Below, piece after piece: positions 50,781-62,500 of a DNA stretch of 64,000 bases; positions within the stretch are counted from its first letter, which is position 1, and each line of letters opens with the position of its first letter. The notes under the pieces were generated by a model, which was not told the DNA's origin, did no database searches, and saw only the letters and a program-made list of their open reading frames with translations. The DNA is taken from NCBI GenBank assembly GCA_024867545.1, contig JANFNE010000052.1, positions 434,001 to 498,000 on the forward strand, written 5' to 3'. This DNA comes from Phytopythium helicoides. Taxonomy: Eukaryota > Oomycota > Peronosporomycetes > Pythiales > Pythiaceae. Position numbers and translations under genes: made by a program.

Positions 50781-52706
50781 TCACCGTTCTTCAGCTGCAA
50801 ACGAACTAGTTGACCGCATCTGAGGAGCAACTCGACACGCCCCAACAAGCTGAGACCTACACATATTGCCACTGTTGTCAGCATCGGACGGGAAGGTGTC
50901 GAGCGCGCTCGAGTACTCGACGAGACCCTGGATGAACAGCAGCTCGTCGGTAGCGCAGTGTCTCGACAATTCAAAGAGCAGCCGCGTGTTCCACCCGAAG
51001 ATCGTGACGATGCGCTGCAACGCGAACTCACGTGTGCGTTGCTCGAAAACGCGCGAGTCCGAGACCGGCACCGACCACAATATACGGTCGGCAAACACTC
51101 CGCTCTCACTGCGATCGAACACGAGCAAGGCAGCGAGTGCAGCCAACACGAACAGGATCCAAAGCATTACCAACGCGGCTCCACGACGTCGAAACATGAG
51201 GTGCGCCTTGATCGGTGGAGAGATCGCATCCTGGAGCAAGATCCAGTGAAACCAACACGACCATGACGTGATAAGGACACAGTAGCGGATCTTCCAACGA
51301 ACTAGGTCACAAATACAGATCGCAAGAGCGATGAATTGAGCGGCGGAGAAAACAAAGTCGAAAGTGAGCAGCAGCACACGAAGCAAGTCGCGTTGGGCCA
51401 GGATCAACGTCATCACGAAAAAGAAACTCGAACAGGCGAGGGCCCATGTTCCTACCTCAAGTGATCCTGACGAGTGATTGTCAGATGCCGACCACTTTGC
51501 TGTCACCATGATGCGCACGAAGTCGTAGATGGATAACAGGAAGCCGATGCAGCCAACGAGAACCACAAATCCAGCAAAGGCAGGTGTGTATACTCCACGA
51601 AGAGAGATGCCAATCGGTACGAGTGTTCTTCGCGCATCAATGACGGTTTCTTCAAACCGTGATCGTCGAAGTTGCTGAATGTGCATGAGAGCGGCTGATT
51701 TCCGCTCGATATTCACATCACCATTGGGTTTGGTTTTTCCCGATTCACGAATGGAGCCTGCACTCAATCCTGAAACACCGAGTCGTCGATTTCGTCGAAG
51801 CATCTGCTGAGCCAAATGCAGTCGAGCCTTGACGACGACACACGGAATGATGTGAATGCCGTCAAGTGTTGATGTGTGTCGATAGCGCTTGAGGTATGCT
51901 TTCCGAAACATGAATATCGAGAGCGTTGTAGATGCATACATGATAATGTGGCCGGAATCTAGAGTAAAGCTGAAAAACGTCAGTTCAAAATAGTGGGCAC
52001 GATCAATAAGCTTGTAGTTGCATGCTATGGTGAGCAGTAACATTGATGGGATACTCATGACGATCGACTTGGTCGCAGCTTTGAAGCTGCGATAGTTAGC
52101 GTCGAATGAGAGCGACATTTGGGACCCCATCCAACAGGATATAGTCGAGTACGAGCGCATATCACCGAAGACAAACCCCACGGTAAGCCAATTGATGGCG
52201 TTCAGAGCCGACATGAACCAAAACTCGTAGTTAAGACGTAATAGATAGAACACGTCAAGAGAAAAGAAGCACACCAGGATTATAAAGCACAATACAGCAG
52301 CAGCTGCAAGAAAGAGAGCGATTGGTGTGAAGACTTCGGAGTCAACGAACAGTAAGATGGCTATGCCAACACCTGATAAGCGGATAAACAAGGATACGAT
52401 TCCATATCGAACCTTGAGAAACTGCACAATCCGCTCGTGTGATACTTCAGATAACATCCGAGTAGCTATTGTGTTCGCCAAATTCACAGTTGGCAGTGAG
52501 CGTGAGAGAGTGAGCTGGTATAACCAAGGATTGGGATCATCGGATGAAGCGTTGGTAGCCGAAGTGGTATGAGCTTCTCTGACTTCAATGATCGGAGTTA
52601 TAACTGACGTACTCCAAGAGGTAACCAAGGCAGGTATTCTGTTGGATCCGAGCGCTCGTATGCGCTCCTTACTTGTGGTCGGTGATTTGACGCCGTGTGG
52701 TTCCAT
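50781..52706 (-). CDS. Multi-pass membrane protein, oomycete family, copy 3
   Basis: 641 aa from ATG 52706 (MEPHGVKSPTTSKERI). A close paralogue of copy 2, with near-identical stretches over the whole body including the central loop (RARLHLAQQMLRRNRRLGVSG-type region) and ELSRHCATDELLFIQGLVEY. The C-termini differ: after SALDTFPS this copy has DADNSGNMCRSQLVGACRV, copy 2 a short Pro-rich end. This suggests the duplication boundary or a new 3' end lies there. The same eleven or so hydrophobic segments and internal duplication are present. Function unknown. Confidence 0.7.
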   Translation of the reverse strand: MEPHGVKSPTTSKERIRALGSNRIPALVTSWSTSVITPIIEVREAHTTSATNASSDDPNPWLYQLTLSRSLPTVNLANTIATRMLSEVSHERIVQFLKVRYGIVSLFIRLSGVGIAILLFVDSEVFTPIALFLAAAAVLCFIILVCFFSLDVFYLLRLNYEFWFMSALNAINWLTVGFVFGDMRSYSTISCWMGSQMSLSFDANYRSFKAATKSIVMSIPSMLLLTIACNYKLIDRAHYFELTFFSFTLDSGHIIMYASTTLSIFMFRKAYLKRYRHTSTLDGIHIIPCVVVKARLHLAQQMLRRNRRLGVSGLSAGSIRESGKTKPNGDVNIERKSAALMHIQQLRRSRFEETVIDARRTLVPIGISLRGVYTPAFAGFVVLVGCIGFLLSIYDFVRIMVTAKWSASDNHSSGSLEVGTWALACSSFFFVMTLILAQRDLLRVLLLTFDFVFSAAQFIALAICICDLVRWKIRYCVLITSWSCWFHWILLQDAISPPIKAHLMFRRRGAALVMLWILFVLAALAALLVFDRSESGVFADRILWSVPVSDSRVFEQRTREFALQRIVTIFGWNTRLLFELSRHCATDELLFIQGLVEYSSALDTFPSDADNSGNMCRSQLVGACRVAPQMRSTSSFAAEER

Positions 52707-53421
52707 TTTGGAAACGCACAATCAAGGCTGGTTAGTGACTGCTGAGTAGAACACAATGATCTATTTTAACAAGTCTCGGCTGGCAACATTGCTATCTATA
52801 GCTGGCACTTGAGTGATGGACGCTGTTGGCTCCACAATTTTTTTCGCTTGCTCGCCACCATCAATCGAGCTCGATCTATGATGCTTGTTTGTATCTACTT
52901 TCAGTTATTTCGCACCGTTTTTCAGCTGCCAAACATTCACGAGCTGCGAATACACACCAACAAAATGCCAGCAGGGCAGACAGTTGGGCCTGCTCCCTGT
53001 ATCGACATTGGCGACTCCCAGATGATGTTCGAGCTCAAAGGTGCCAGCGCTCTACCAACTATAAACCTCGAGCGAACGATACTCTCGTTGACCTGCTTCA
53101 AGCAGGCTGCTTGCCTCTCTCCACCCAAACACAACTCGCGAATTTGATCCAGACGCGATTATTCTTGACTTTTCGGCAGCTCGCAAGCACCGCCTGCACA
53201 CTTTCGATCTTTTTGGGTACGTCACGCGGCATAAAGTGATTGAGTGAGAGCTGTCGCTTGTGAGACTCCGTGTTGTCGCTCGAGTCGTCTTGTGTCGTCA
53301 AACTGATGTTGAGAACTTTTCGCCAATTACGCGCTGTGCTATTGAGTATATTTATTTAGTGGTAGCTGAAGTATTGATTCCAAAACATGGCTTCTAAACT
53401 GATAGACACAACTAATGCATG
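52707..53421. other. Interval with a membrane-family N-terminal fragment
   Basis: Between copies 3 and 4. Apart from the fragment at 52965-53147 (forward strand) no gene is seen. Confidence 0.4.
52965..53147 (+). pseudogene. N-terminal fragment of a membrane-family paralogue
   Basis: From ATG 52965 (MPAGQTVGPAPCID) the frame reads GASALPTINLERTILSL, similar to AARALPKVDLLRTPLSK of copy 1 and SRSLPTVNLANTIATRM of copy 2. It then ends without any membrane segment. It is on the opposite strand to copies 3 and 4, and is probably a decayed fifth copy or a rearranged head. Confidence 0.4.
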
Positions 53422-54975
53422 TCATGACGGGAAATTCTCTTGTTTAGCACCAGCAGCTGGAGCCTCTGTTTCGCCGACCTTGAACGACGCTCCGCGGCTC
53501 AACCGCCTAACTACTGGAGTTGGTAGCACACTCAGTGGAGCGATGACAGTCTCGCTCACTGGCGGAAACATCTCAAGAGGAGTGTAGTACTCGAGCGATC
53601 CACGAATGAATACTAGTTCGTCTTCAGCTCTTATTGCGAATTCCCACAGCTAACGCAAAGACCACACAATCAGTGTGAGCAGTCGATTGAGCAGTACATT
53701 CTTGGATTGCAGCGCAACCACTCGGCCTTGAACAATCTTGAATGACAATATAGTTCTGTCTGTCAGCGACGATGACTCCATGAACAGCAACAAAAACACT
53801 AATATAAGCATCCCAATAACAGTCAGCAGAATTGGCAGTGCTGCGAAGCGCTTGGTCACTCTGAGAGACTTGCGATACGGAGGCATCACTGCATCAAAGA
53901 GCAAAACGGTATAAAACCAGATAAGCCATGACAGCGCAGCAACTGACCGCCAATCCCAGAGCGTCATATCGCACAGCATCAATAATGCGATCGTGAACTG
54001 CACCGACACAAAGAGAAAATCAAAATTGCTGAAGAGTGCTCCAACGAGATCTCGTTGAGCGCAGAGTAAAAGCGGAAGGCAACTTCCTAGCGTTGTAATA
54101 AGAGAAGCGATTGCAACGATCGCATCATATGCGTGGGAAGCAGTGGGACGAAAAAGTCCGCAGGATGTCAGGATCAAGCTCATCGCGGTGTTCAAGATCA
54201 GTAAAGTGTGTAAAGCGAAGATTGATCGGAACGAGCAAAAAGGTTTGAATGTAGAACCAACTTCAGTTTGTGCGTTTGGCTGAACTGGGAACGGTGATAT
54301 GCGAGAGTTGAAAATCCTCAGCGACACAATTTGGTGTGTGTTGATGAATTCGAGACTTGGCGGGACAAGAGCAACTTGCTGAACCGCTTCAGAGCTCCTA
54401 GCCGTGAAGGTTCGACTAAATGCGGCTTCGGAACGAATACTACCTTGCGGGCTAATTAGACCATTGGCATCGGGTACACCATTGTCGAGCTCACACGGCC
54501 GCAGTATTAGCCTTGCTCGAAACACGACGCAGCGGATGATCCGCAATCCTCGAGCATTTTTCGACAGGCACTTACGCTTGCAGTAAGCTTTTCGTGCCAC
54601 GAACAAAGCGAGTGTTGCCGCAGTGTTTGCACAAATGTCTGCAATGTCGACCTCGACGCCAGATCTAATCTGAACCGCGCGGAAGTTGCACGAATCGGTG
54701 TCAATCATCCGCAGAAATGAAAGCACTGCAATCAGAGTAATTGCAGGAACCGCCACGATGCAGCTTCTGAGGGTGTTTACTACCGTTCGGAAGTTTGCAT
54801 CCATTACAATTGTGCTTTGCGTCCCCAAGATTCCACCAATGAGGCTGAAAACGCGAAAGTCAGAGTACATGCTGGCGAGCAGCGACCATGTCACGATGTT
54901 GAGTGCTGTGAAGTACCAGAACTCGAATTGTTGGACTGCGATCTTCATCATATCTGTTCCCAGTGTTAATGACAT
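53422..54975 (-). pseudogene. Multi-pass membrane protein, copy 4: head lost at the retroelement, internal stop
   Basis: Family similarity begins at 54975 (MSLTLGTDMMKIAVQQFEFWYF against copy 1 DMMAITIRQFEFWYF) and everything upstream is retroelement sequence. The first about 130 residues, including the N-terminal membrane segments, are therefore missing. A TAG at 53650-53652 interrupts LLTLIVWSLR; copy 1 has Met at that point (WGLRMLW). Reading through gives LWEFAIRAEDELVFIRGSLEYY and a normal family tail to TGA at 53422-53424. The middle is otherwise intact, so the loss is recent. Confidence 0.8.
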
Positions 54976-55268
54976 GCGCGGCCCCGGGTCGTGAGCCGGG
55001 AAATGCGGCCGCTTGGACTCCATCTTGCAGATTCACGACTGAGAAAAGAAATGCTGCGCGTCGAGTGCTGCAGTTTGCTCAGCCAGTGACCCCTTCCTCC
55101 CTACAAGGGAGCCCTCACTTTCGATTTCGCCGCCTCGTCCGCCCCTCCCGGTAGGTACGAACCGGCCAAGGGATCGGAAGCATAGTACCCGAGACACTGT
55201 ATTCAGAGCCTCGACGCACCTGCAGCCAATACTGGAAGCAAGTGAAGCCTCTATTTGAAGCGATTGAC

Positions 55269-58200
55269 ATGGGTGAAGCCCCTGATCCGCCACCGCAGGG
55301 CACAGCCGCGGCCGTCGGAGGCGGGGATGATCCAGGTGATCCAGCGACCACGGCGTGTTCGCCCCTGCCAAGTCCGCTGTCAGACGGTATGGGCAGCATC
55401 GGGTTCGCACAACCGGATCCAGAACTCGAAACAAAGGAAGAAACGGCGCAGCTTCCGGAGACAAGGAAGATCCCACCGAAGGAGGAGACCGAACGAGAGG
55501 TCATCACGGATCACGATGACAACATGGAAGTGGACCCGCCGGAACCGGAAGAAATCTTTGCGGCTTTAGTGAGAACCGGACTAAAGGAAGTGGATCACCG
55601 GGATCCAGCTTGGCTGGCACAGGTTCATGCACTGTTTAAGCACGTCTACGCTACAGTGCGTTTCGACCCCACCAAAGTCACAGACGCGATGAAAAAGTAT
55701 CCAGAGCTCGAAACGACTGAAGCTGAGGTACTCTACGAAGCTGCGATAATTCTAAGCGCGAGCCCCGCCAATGGATTTGGAAGATGGAAGGTGCTGGTTA
55801 CAGATTGTTGCAAGACGATGACTCGATCATCGTGGTCTCTGGCAAAAATTGTCAAAGGACGATTGGGTCAAGCGCGTATGGAATCAACTACAGCTAGTTC
55901 ACCATGGACCAATACGTCGACCGCAAGTCACGACAACGGAAACGACGTGCAAGAGATGGAAGAGCGGGTCTTCATGTTCAGCACGGCGGTATACTCGCCG
56001 GAGGACATTGCAATTATGCGGGCGCACTGTGAGCAGGATTTTGACCTTCCATCAAAACAACGACCAGCAACGGAGTTGGAAACAAAAATTGTTCTTGGTT
56101 TGGTGCAAGGCCATATAGTAAGCAGTCTCCTTCCCCCGTTCGTGAAGCGAATCATGGACACCGACCAAAGGGCGCGGCTTCGCAATACCATCAGAGCTCA
56201 AGTCGAAGGCGAACTCATTTTGGAACTGCCGAGCGAATACAAAGTGTATGCCTTCAACCAAACCACGCATAGGCTAATCGATGCGGTGGCAATGGCAGCA
56301 GGAGGTCAAACCAGTTGTTGTTGCAAATGCTGAAATCGGTCAAATCGGCGAGCTACAACGCCAGCGATCACGCGATTCACTTTTACTTCAGAACGCGCGA
56401 ATCAGCGGAACGCTACGGTAGCGTATCGGTGCCAATCCGGAATAGAAAGGTGAAGCTAGTCAACGCCCACCCTCTCATTCTCAACAGTGCCAAAAGCGGG
56501 GACGTGTGGAAACGTCAAATGACGGCTGATGGAATCAAAAACAAGCCCAGGCAGAGCCAGTACAGACTGCACCTATTCAACATCTCCAGGTTCGTGGATA
56601 CAAACGCGCTTGCCCAATACTTTAGAAAACGCACAGCGGTTGCTTTTGACTTGGACGATATCGACAAAGGTGGTCCTCGCTCGAAGATGTCGCTCAATTG
56701 GGAACTCGTATTCCATGTTCCGAAATGCCCAGATTTCCTGCTGAATAAGACTCGTATCAACTGGTTTGGTACAATCCTCATCATCCATCACTTGACCGCC
56801 GGAAAGAGATCTCCGTGTTTAATCTGTGGTTCTGGTGGTCACATAGCCAGTGGCTGCAAAGCCACAGCTGAACATCTCAAGGAAGTGACATTGGAAGTGG
56901 GAGAGCAAGAAAAAGAGATTCTATCGACGTCGCTGCCAACCTTTACGTCTGAAGAAGAGTTGCTAGATGCTCTAATGGGGAAAGACACCCAGCTACAGCC
57001 AGGGAAGCAACAGGGTGGAGAAAAAAAATGAAGTTACAACAGAGCAGAAGGCAGGTATCGAGCAGGGAGACGCGAGCAAAGGAGGATTGATCGCAGATAC
57101 CGGCCAGCACAAACAAAAGCAAGCAGGGACAGACCAGATATCAGCCGCAGCGCAGCCTCAAATGCCCCCTCCAGCGCCAATTACTCCAGCCCAACCAAAA
57201 AGAGTGAGCAAGGGCGAAAACGAATGGCAGGTTGCAGCACCAAAAAAGGGTAAGAAGGGCAAGGCCAAAACAGTGGCGAAGAACTCTCAACCACAGGCAA
57301 AGGCTCGTCAAGCTGAGATGGAAGAGGAGGAGAAGGAGCAGCCCATTCAACGCAGACTGGATTTGGCTGTGTCCAGCGATGAGGACGATTTGATGGACGG
57401 CACCGGAGACCCAAGTCCAGAACTGAGGCAATCAGCCTTCATGGAAGACCCTTTGGTTGGGCGATGGGTCAAACGACTGGGTAAAGCTCGATTGGACTTA
57501 CTGCCCATTGCGGACAACGAGAGGATCAGCCAAGCTGAGTGGCTCCAAAGACTGGACATGAGTCACATGAGCGACTACCCAACCAGTAAGAAGGAAATAC
57601 TTCAAGTTTCCGGTCTCAGCGAAGCAACTGTTCCAGCCACAGGGAATTGCCAATACTTCGCAATTTGCTCTGCGCTAGCTCAACAAGACCTGAAGACGTT
57701 GAGCCCGAAGGTAATCGAACACAAGATGACAATGCTCAAATCTGGGATTCACGCGGCGGCGATGCGTAACTTCGATCGACATTTTCCATCTGGAACCCTC
57801 AACGCCCCCTTGGTTGCGTTGAAGAGGGACTGGCCAAACATGTCCCGAGAAGAGGAGACAACAAACTACCGCCACTACTTTGAAGAGATTGCAAGCAGCC
57901 CATCGGATCCCAATCAGATACTTCCTCGGGGGGGGGGGGGGGGGGTCTGGGGGTCGGCAGACACACTCAGGATGACAAGTTATCTTCTGAACATGCCAAT
58001 CTTTGTCCTCAGCAACGAAGGAAAGCCAGCAAAACTAACCTTCACGGTGTACAAGCCGGTAGAGATATCGACGAAGGGGGAGAAGTTTGAGACAGCAAAC
58101 ATGTTCATCATGACAGGAAAAGAATGGATTTCAGGGGTCCAGGCAGGTGCGCATCACGCCCAACACTCGGGCTCTAGACCTCCAATAGTGCTATTCTATG

Positions 58201-59588
58201 AAAGTAATTACTACACCAGCTTGCTGTTTAGGAAGACAACGACAACAGCGACGCCAATGACGAAATCAACGCTGTCGGAGTTTCTAATTGCAGCTGACTG
58301 CAAGGCGAAAACAACCGCATCCGGATCGGTAGTAGCTGCTGAAGGAGAAATCCCTCCAGTCTTTGACATTGAAGATATGTCAGACGACTCGGAAATATGG
58401 GAGGCGCACGACGGAAATGACACGGATGAGCTTTGGAACGCAAGTGAATACGACGGTAGCACACAGAAAATCCTACTAGAGTTATCCAAACCGCAGCTCT
58501 CACATCAAACACAACTTCAACTGTGGGAGATTATTCAACATGGAGGAGACCGAAAGAAGGAGTTGGTTGCTTTCATGCTGGATGGACCGGAAATGCTAAA
58601 TCGAGAAGATTTGAAGGAGCTTGCAAAGCTGGATTTGGAAGATGAGGTGAGAGTAACAACGTGGCAAAAGGAGCACGGTATCTCGGCACCTGTCTTGGCA
58701 AACTGGCAGCGGAAAGCACAGCTATGGGTCACTCAAGACTCCCAGGAACCGGGCATGGAAGGGTCGGACTCAGCTACATCACACCCGCCAGAAACAGTGC
58801 GCCCAAGCATGCCGCAGGGGAAGATTGGGGACCACGGCGCACGCAGTCGATTGATGGTACCGACCTCGGGACCAATTGCAGAGCGACAAGCGGAAAGAGT
58901 GCGGCTGAAGCACCACTGGGAAAGCTTCAGAGAGGAGTGGGGGTCTCGAACTCAGTCGAATTTTCCATCGCTTGCAGCGGGCAACCGAGACTGGATTTCA
59001 GCAGTCAGGAACGAGCCTTTTCTGACACTACAGATGATGCGAGTTTTCCCATCCCCAGCGTTTGTACTGGGAGACTTACCAGAAGCTGTGTGCGTAACCT
59101 GGACGGACCAATGGAGGCAGGCTTATTATGAGTTTACACTAGCCAGATTACGCTCAAAAACAGACAACGAAGCGGTGATGGACCAGATACAGAAAGTGGA
59201 GCACGACCTTCAAAGCGAGAGTCCAAATCGACACAATCTGATCAAAACCCATTGGACACGATGGCGGGCGCTCAAATACGGCGGCTACCAGAGTTTACAG
59301 ATATGCGATCCGTTTAACGAAGGCCTAGGAAGCAGACATGTGCTCTGTGCTCTCATTTACGCGGAGCATATCCGAGCAATTGGAGACACCTCTGCCGAAG
59401 GTCAATGGGGAACAGAAGAAGCGATTGACAACCACGTCAACCTTCTCTCCCACGAAGCGCGATGCAAAAAAATAGTAGCGAAGAGCTTCCGAGAGAACAA
59501 TTGGGCGCTCCTGGAGAGTTACTTTGTCAATTTGCAGCCAGAACTGCCTGTCCAGGCAGAACAGGAGCTTCAAAATGACCAGTACTAA
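55269..59588 (+). CDS. LINE ORF1: gag-like with CCHC knuckle and OTU-like domain (two frame breaks)
   Basis: Open from ATG 55269 (MGEAPDPPPQ). The frame switches near 56300-56330 and switches back at an A8 run (57021-57028). The two shifts cancel and the whole span is exactly 1440 codons, so one polyprotein of about 1439 aa is the likely ancestor. The middle part carries an RRM-like region (FYFRTRESAERYGSV) and a CCHC zinc knuckle (CLICGSGGHIASGC). The last part holds an OTU-type cysteine protease fold: VPATGNCQYFAICSAL with the Cys at 57648, then WGSADTLRMTSYLLNMPIFVLS and FYESNYYTSLLF. In active OTU enzymes the last motif has His; here codon 58209 is TAC (Tyr). A run of 18 G (57928-57945) lies inside this domain. 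Confidence 0.75.
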
Positions 59589-62500
59589 TTGGATAGACGA
59601 GCTGCTTCCGCCAGAGACGACGGACATGCGGCAAGAAGACCTCTACACTTCGCTATTCCTGACCGAGTTGGCGATTTACCAACCAGTCAAGAAGCAGATT
59701 GGCACAGCAGGAAATTTACGCATCGTCTCACAAAATGTCAGGGGGTTCAAGCGGCAGACACGATTTGGATGGCTTTTGTCATGGAGATCGTCACTGGCGC
59801 AGGAAAATCCGGACATTATACTTTTACAGGAAACTCATAGTATCTCAAAGGAAGAAGCTCATGATCTTGACACAGAATGGAGGCGGCTTTGGGGAGTAGA
59901 GAACACCAATCAGCAGTGGACATTCTGGAGCATCGGAGAAAACGGCTCAGCAGGAGTGGCTATCATGGTAAAACCAACTATCGGACTTTCGCCGAAGGCT
60001 CAAGACGAGGATTCCTGGACATCACGACTACAAATCTTGGACTTTGGACAATTCCGTGTGGCCAATCTGTACGCTCCAACCTCACCCGGAAAACGAAGCC
60101 TATTCTTTCGGAAACTTGCACCAGTCGTTGACAAGGGAACCAGCCAATTGATCCTGGGAGGGGATTTTAACTTTGTTCTCAACCCGATCGAGGACAGAAT
60201 CACAAACGGGAAACCATCTCAGGGGAGACCAGAATGTTCTGAGCTAGGGAGAGTGATCAACAGACTAGGTTTATTGGACGCTCGCGAAATCGTTGGGATG
60301 GACGAATCGAGAAACGAGCCTTCACCACTAGAACATTTTACATTTTGGAGAGGAAGAAGCGCAAGCAGGATCGACAGATTCTATGTGGATGCTAGATTAG
60401 CACCATCAGTTCAGTGGGTCAAAGCAGCACAACCAAGGAGAGCAACCGATCATCAGGAATTACAAATGACCCTCCAACTTTGGCCATCAAGGCCGAACAG
60501 GCCTAAGACCGCCATCCAATATCCAATTCTATCGGATAAGCCGGATCAACTCAAGGAAATGATTGCCGAACACATACTCAACAGCAGCATTCCAGCAACC
60601 ACGGAGATGTGGGATGAGTACACCGTTCATGTGGCAAGAATAATCCAATCATGTTCACAGAAGGATCGCAGGCGAAGAAAATATCGCCAACGGCGTCTGA
60701 GTAGAGCACGATTGGAAAGGGCAGCCACTCGAGCGGAGGTACTAAGGTACACGGGGGAACAGCTTCGGTGGAGATCTATGGTAACTCGGGGTTCAAGGTT
60801 ACAGAACGACACGGAGCATCTCAAGCTACTCTACAAACGGACCTCCAACTGGTGCAAATCTCAGTCAGTCAGTAGGATTGACTTAGAGCAAGGAAGTGAC
60901 CGGAACCCGACGACATCCATCGCAGATCGCATGGCGACGGGGTGGAAGCGAATCCTCAGCTTTACTCATAGGTTGGTCAGCTCAGCCAAGCTCAAGCGGA
61001 AGCTCAACAAATTTGTGCAAATACCGTCGGACAAGAAAGTCACAGCAGAGGACAACGCATCGCTCATGAAACCCATAGAAGAGGACGAGATCCTGACGGC
61101 TATCGGCAAGCTCACCAGAGGAAAAGCGGCCGGGTTGGACGGAGTCAACAACGATTTCTACAAAGATTTCGGCAGAGAAACAGCAGCGCAATTGCAGCCA
61201 GTCCTCAATGCAATTCTCACAGGAGCTAAAACACCTCAATCCTTTTTAGAGGCAAAAGTAATCCCGCTGAGAAAGAAAGGAGACTCAGCAAACCCGATGG
61301 ACTACAGGCCCATTATGCTTCTACAGACCAGCTACAAGATCCTGGCCAAAGTGCTGGCAGCAAGACTCCAAGGTTTCTTACACAAACTCATAGGGGTGCA
61401 ACAACAGGGTTTTGTCAAGGGAAGGCAGCTCAGAAAATCGGTGGCACGCATGATGGATTTCCTGGATAGTGCATTCTATCTCCCAGATGTGAGTGTTGAT
61501 GACGCACCAGGGATTCTGCTCTTGGACTTTTTCAAGGCGTATGATACACTTGATCGAGAATACTTATTGGAAGTACTCTCAGCATTTGGATTCAGCAACC
61601 AATTCATTCAATTTATCGCAAGAACGCACGACGGCACCACCGCACAGTTCTCCGTCAATGGCGAGCTTTAAAAACCAATAGAAGTCATTTCCGGGATCAG
61701 ACAAGGTTGCCCTCTTGCTCCACTGCTTTTACTCCTGGGGGTGGAGCCACTAGCTATGGCTATCGACCAAGTCATCAACACATGTTCAAAGTCCAAGCAT
61801 AGAAGAGTGAACCCTCACAAGAATGGGAAGAGACCGGAACCTGGTGTATCTGCTTTTGTAGATGACACAGCAGTGTTTTTAGAGACAGGGAAGGATATCA
61901 AGGCGGTGTTGCGCTGTGTTACAGCATTTGAAGAGATTTCGGGGCTGCGAGCGCAGCCCCACAAAAGTCACTACATTTGCATGAACAAAGCGGTGCAACA
62001 GCGTGCGCATGAAGGGGTTCCGCTCGTGAACACAGGAGAAACAGTCCGGTACTTGGGAATTGAGATTGGCACCGGAAAACTGACGAAGGCAAACTGGAAC
62101 AAGAAGGAGCAAGCGCTCAAGGTCCGTCTTGCAATAGCAGCGAAATTGAGTTTAAGCGTGCTGGACAGGGTCAAAATCCTGAACACAGTGATGCTCCCAT
62201 CCATTCTCTTCACGGCAGCTCATGTTCCACCGGATACGGCAGTCGTACAGCGACTAGTGAACATGCAAAAGAATTTCCTTTGGCGCGGAACACTGTCGAC
62301 ATCGTCTTCTAAACACAAAATATCGCCAGGCCTAGTTTTCCTACCAACCAGGGCCGGAGGACTAGGACTGATGGACATCGCATTGGCTACCAGGACGCAA
62401 AGCATTCAACATGCAGCGCAGTGGATACTGGAACCCGACGATCAATTCAAGCGAGCGTGGATGAGGCTGAGACACAGAGAAACAAAACAAGTATCGGCGA

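Noticed and set aside
54976..55023. Start MESKRPHFPAHDPG for membrane copy 4
   Set aside because: This stretch is retroelement 5' sequence read antisense; family homology begins only at 54975.
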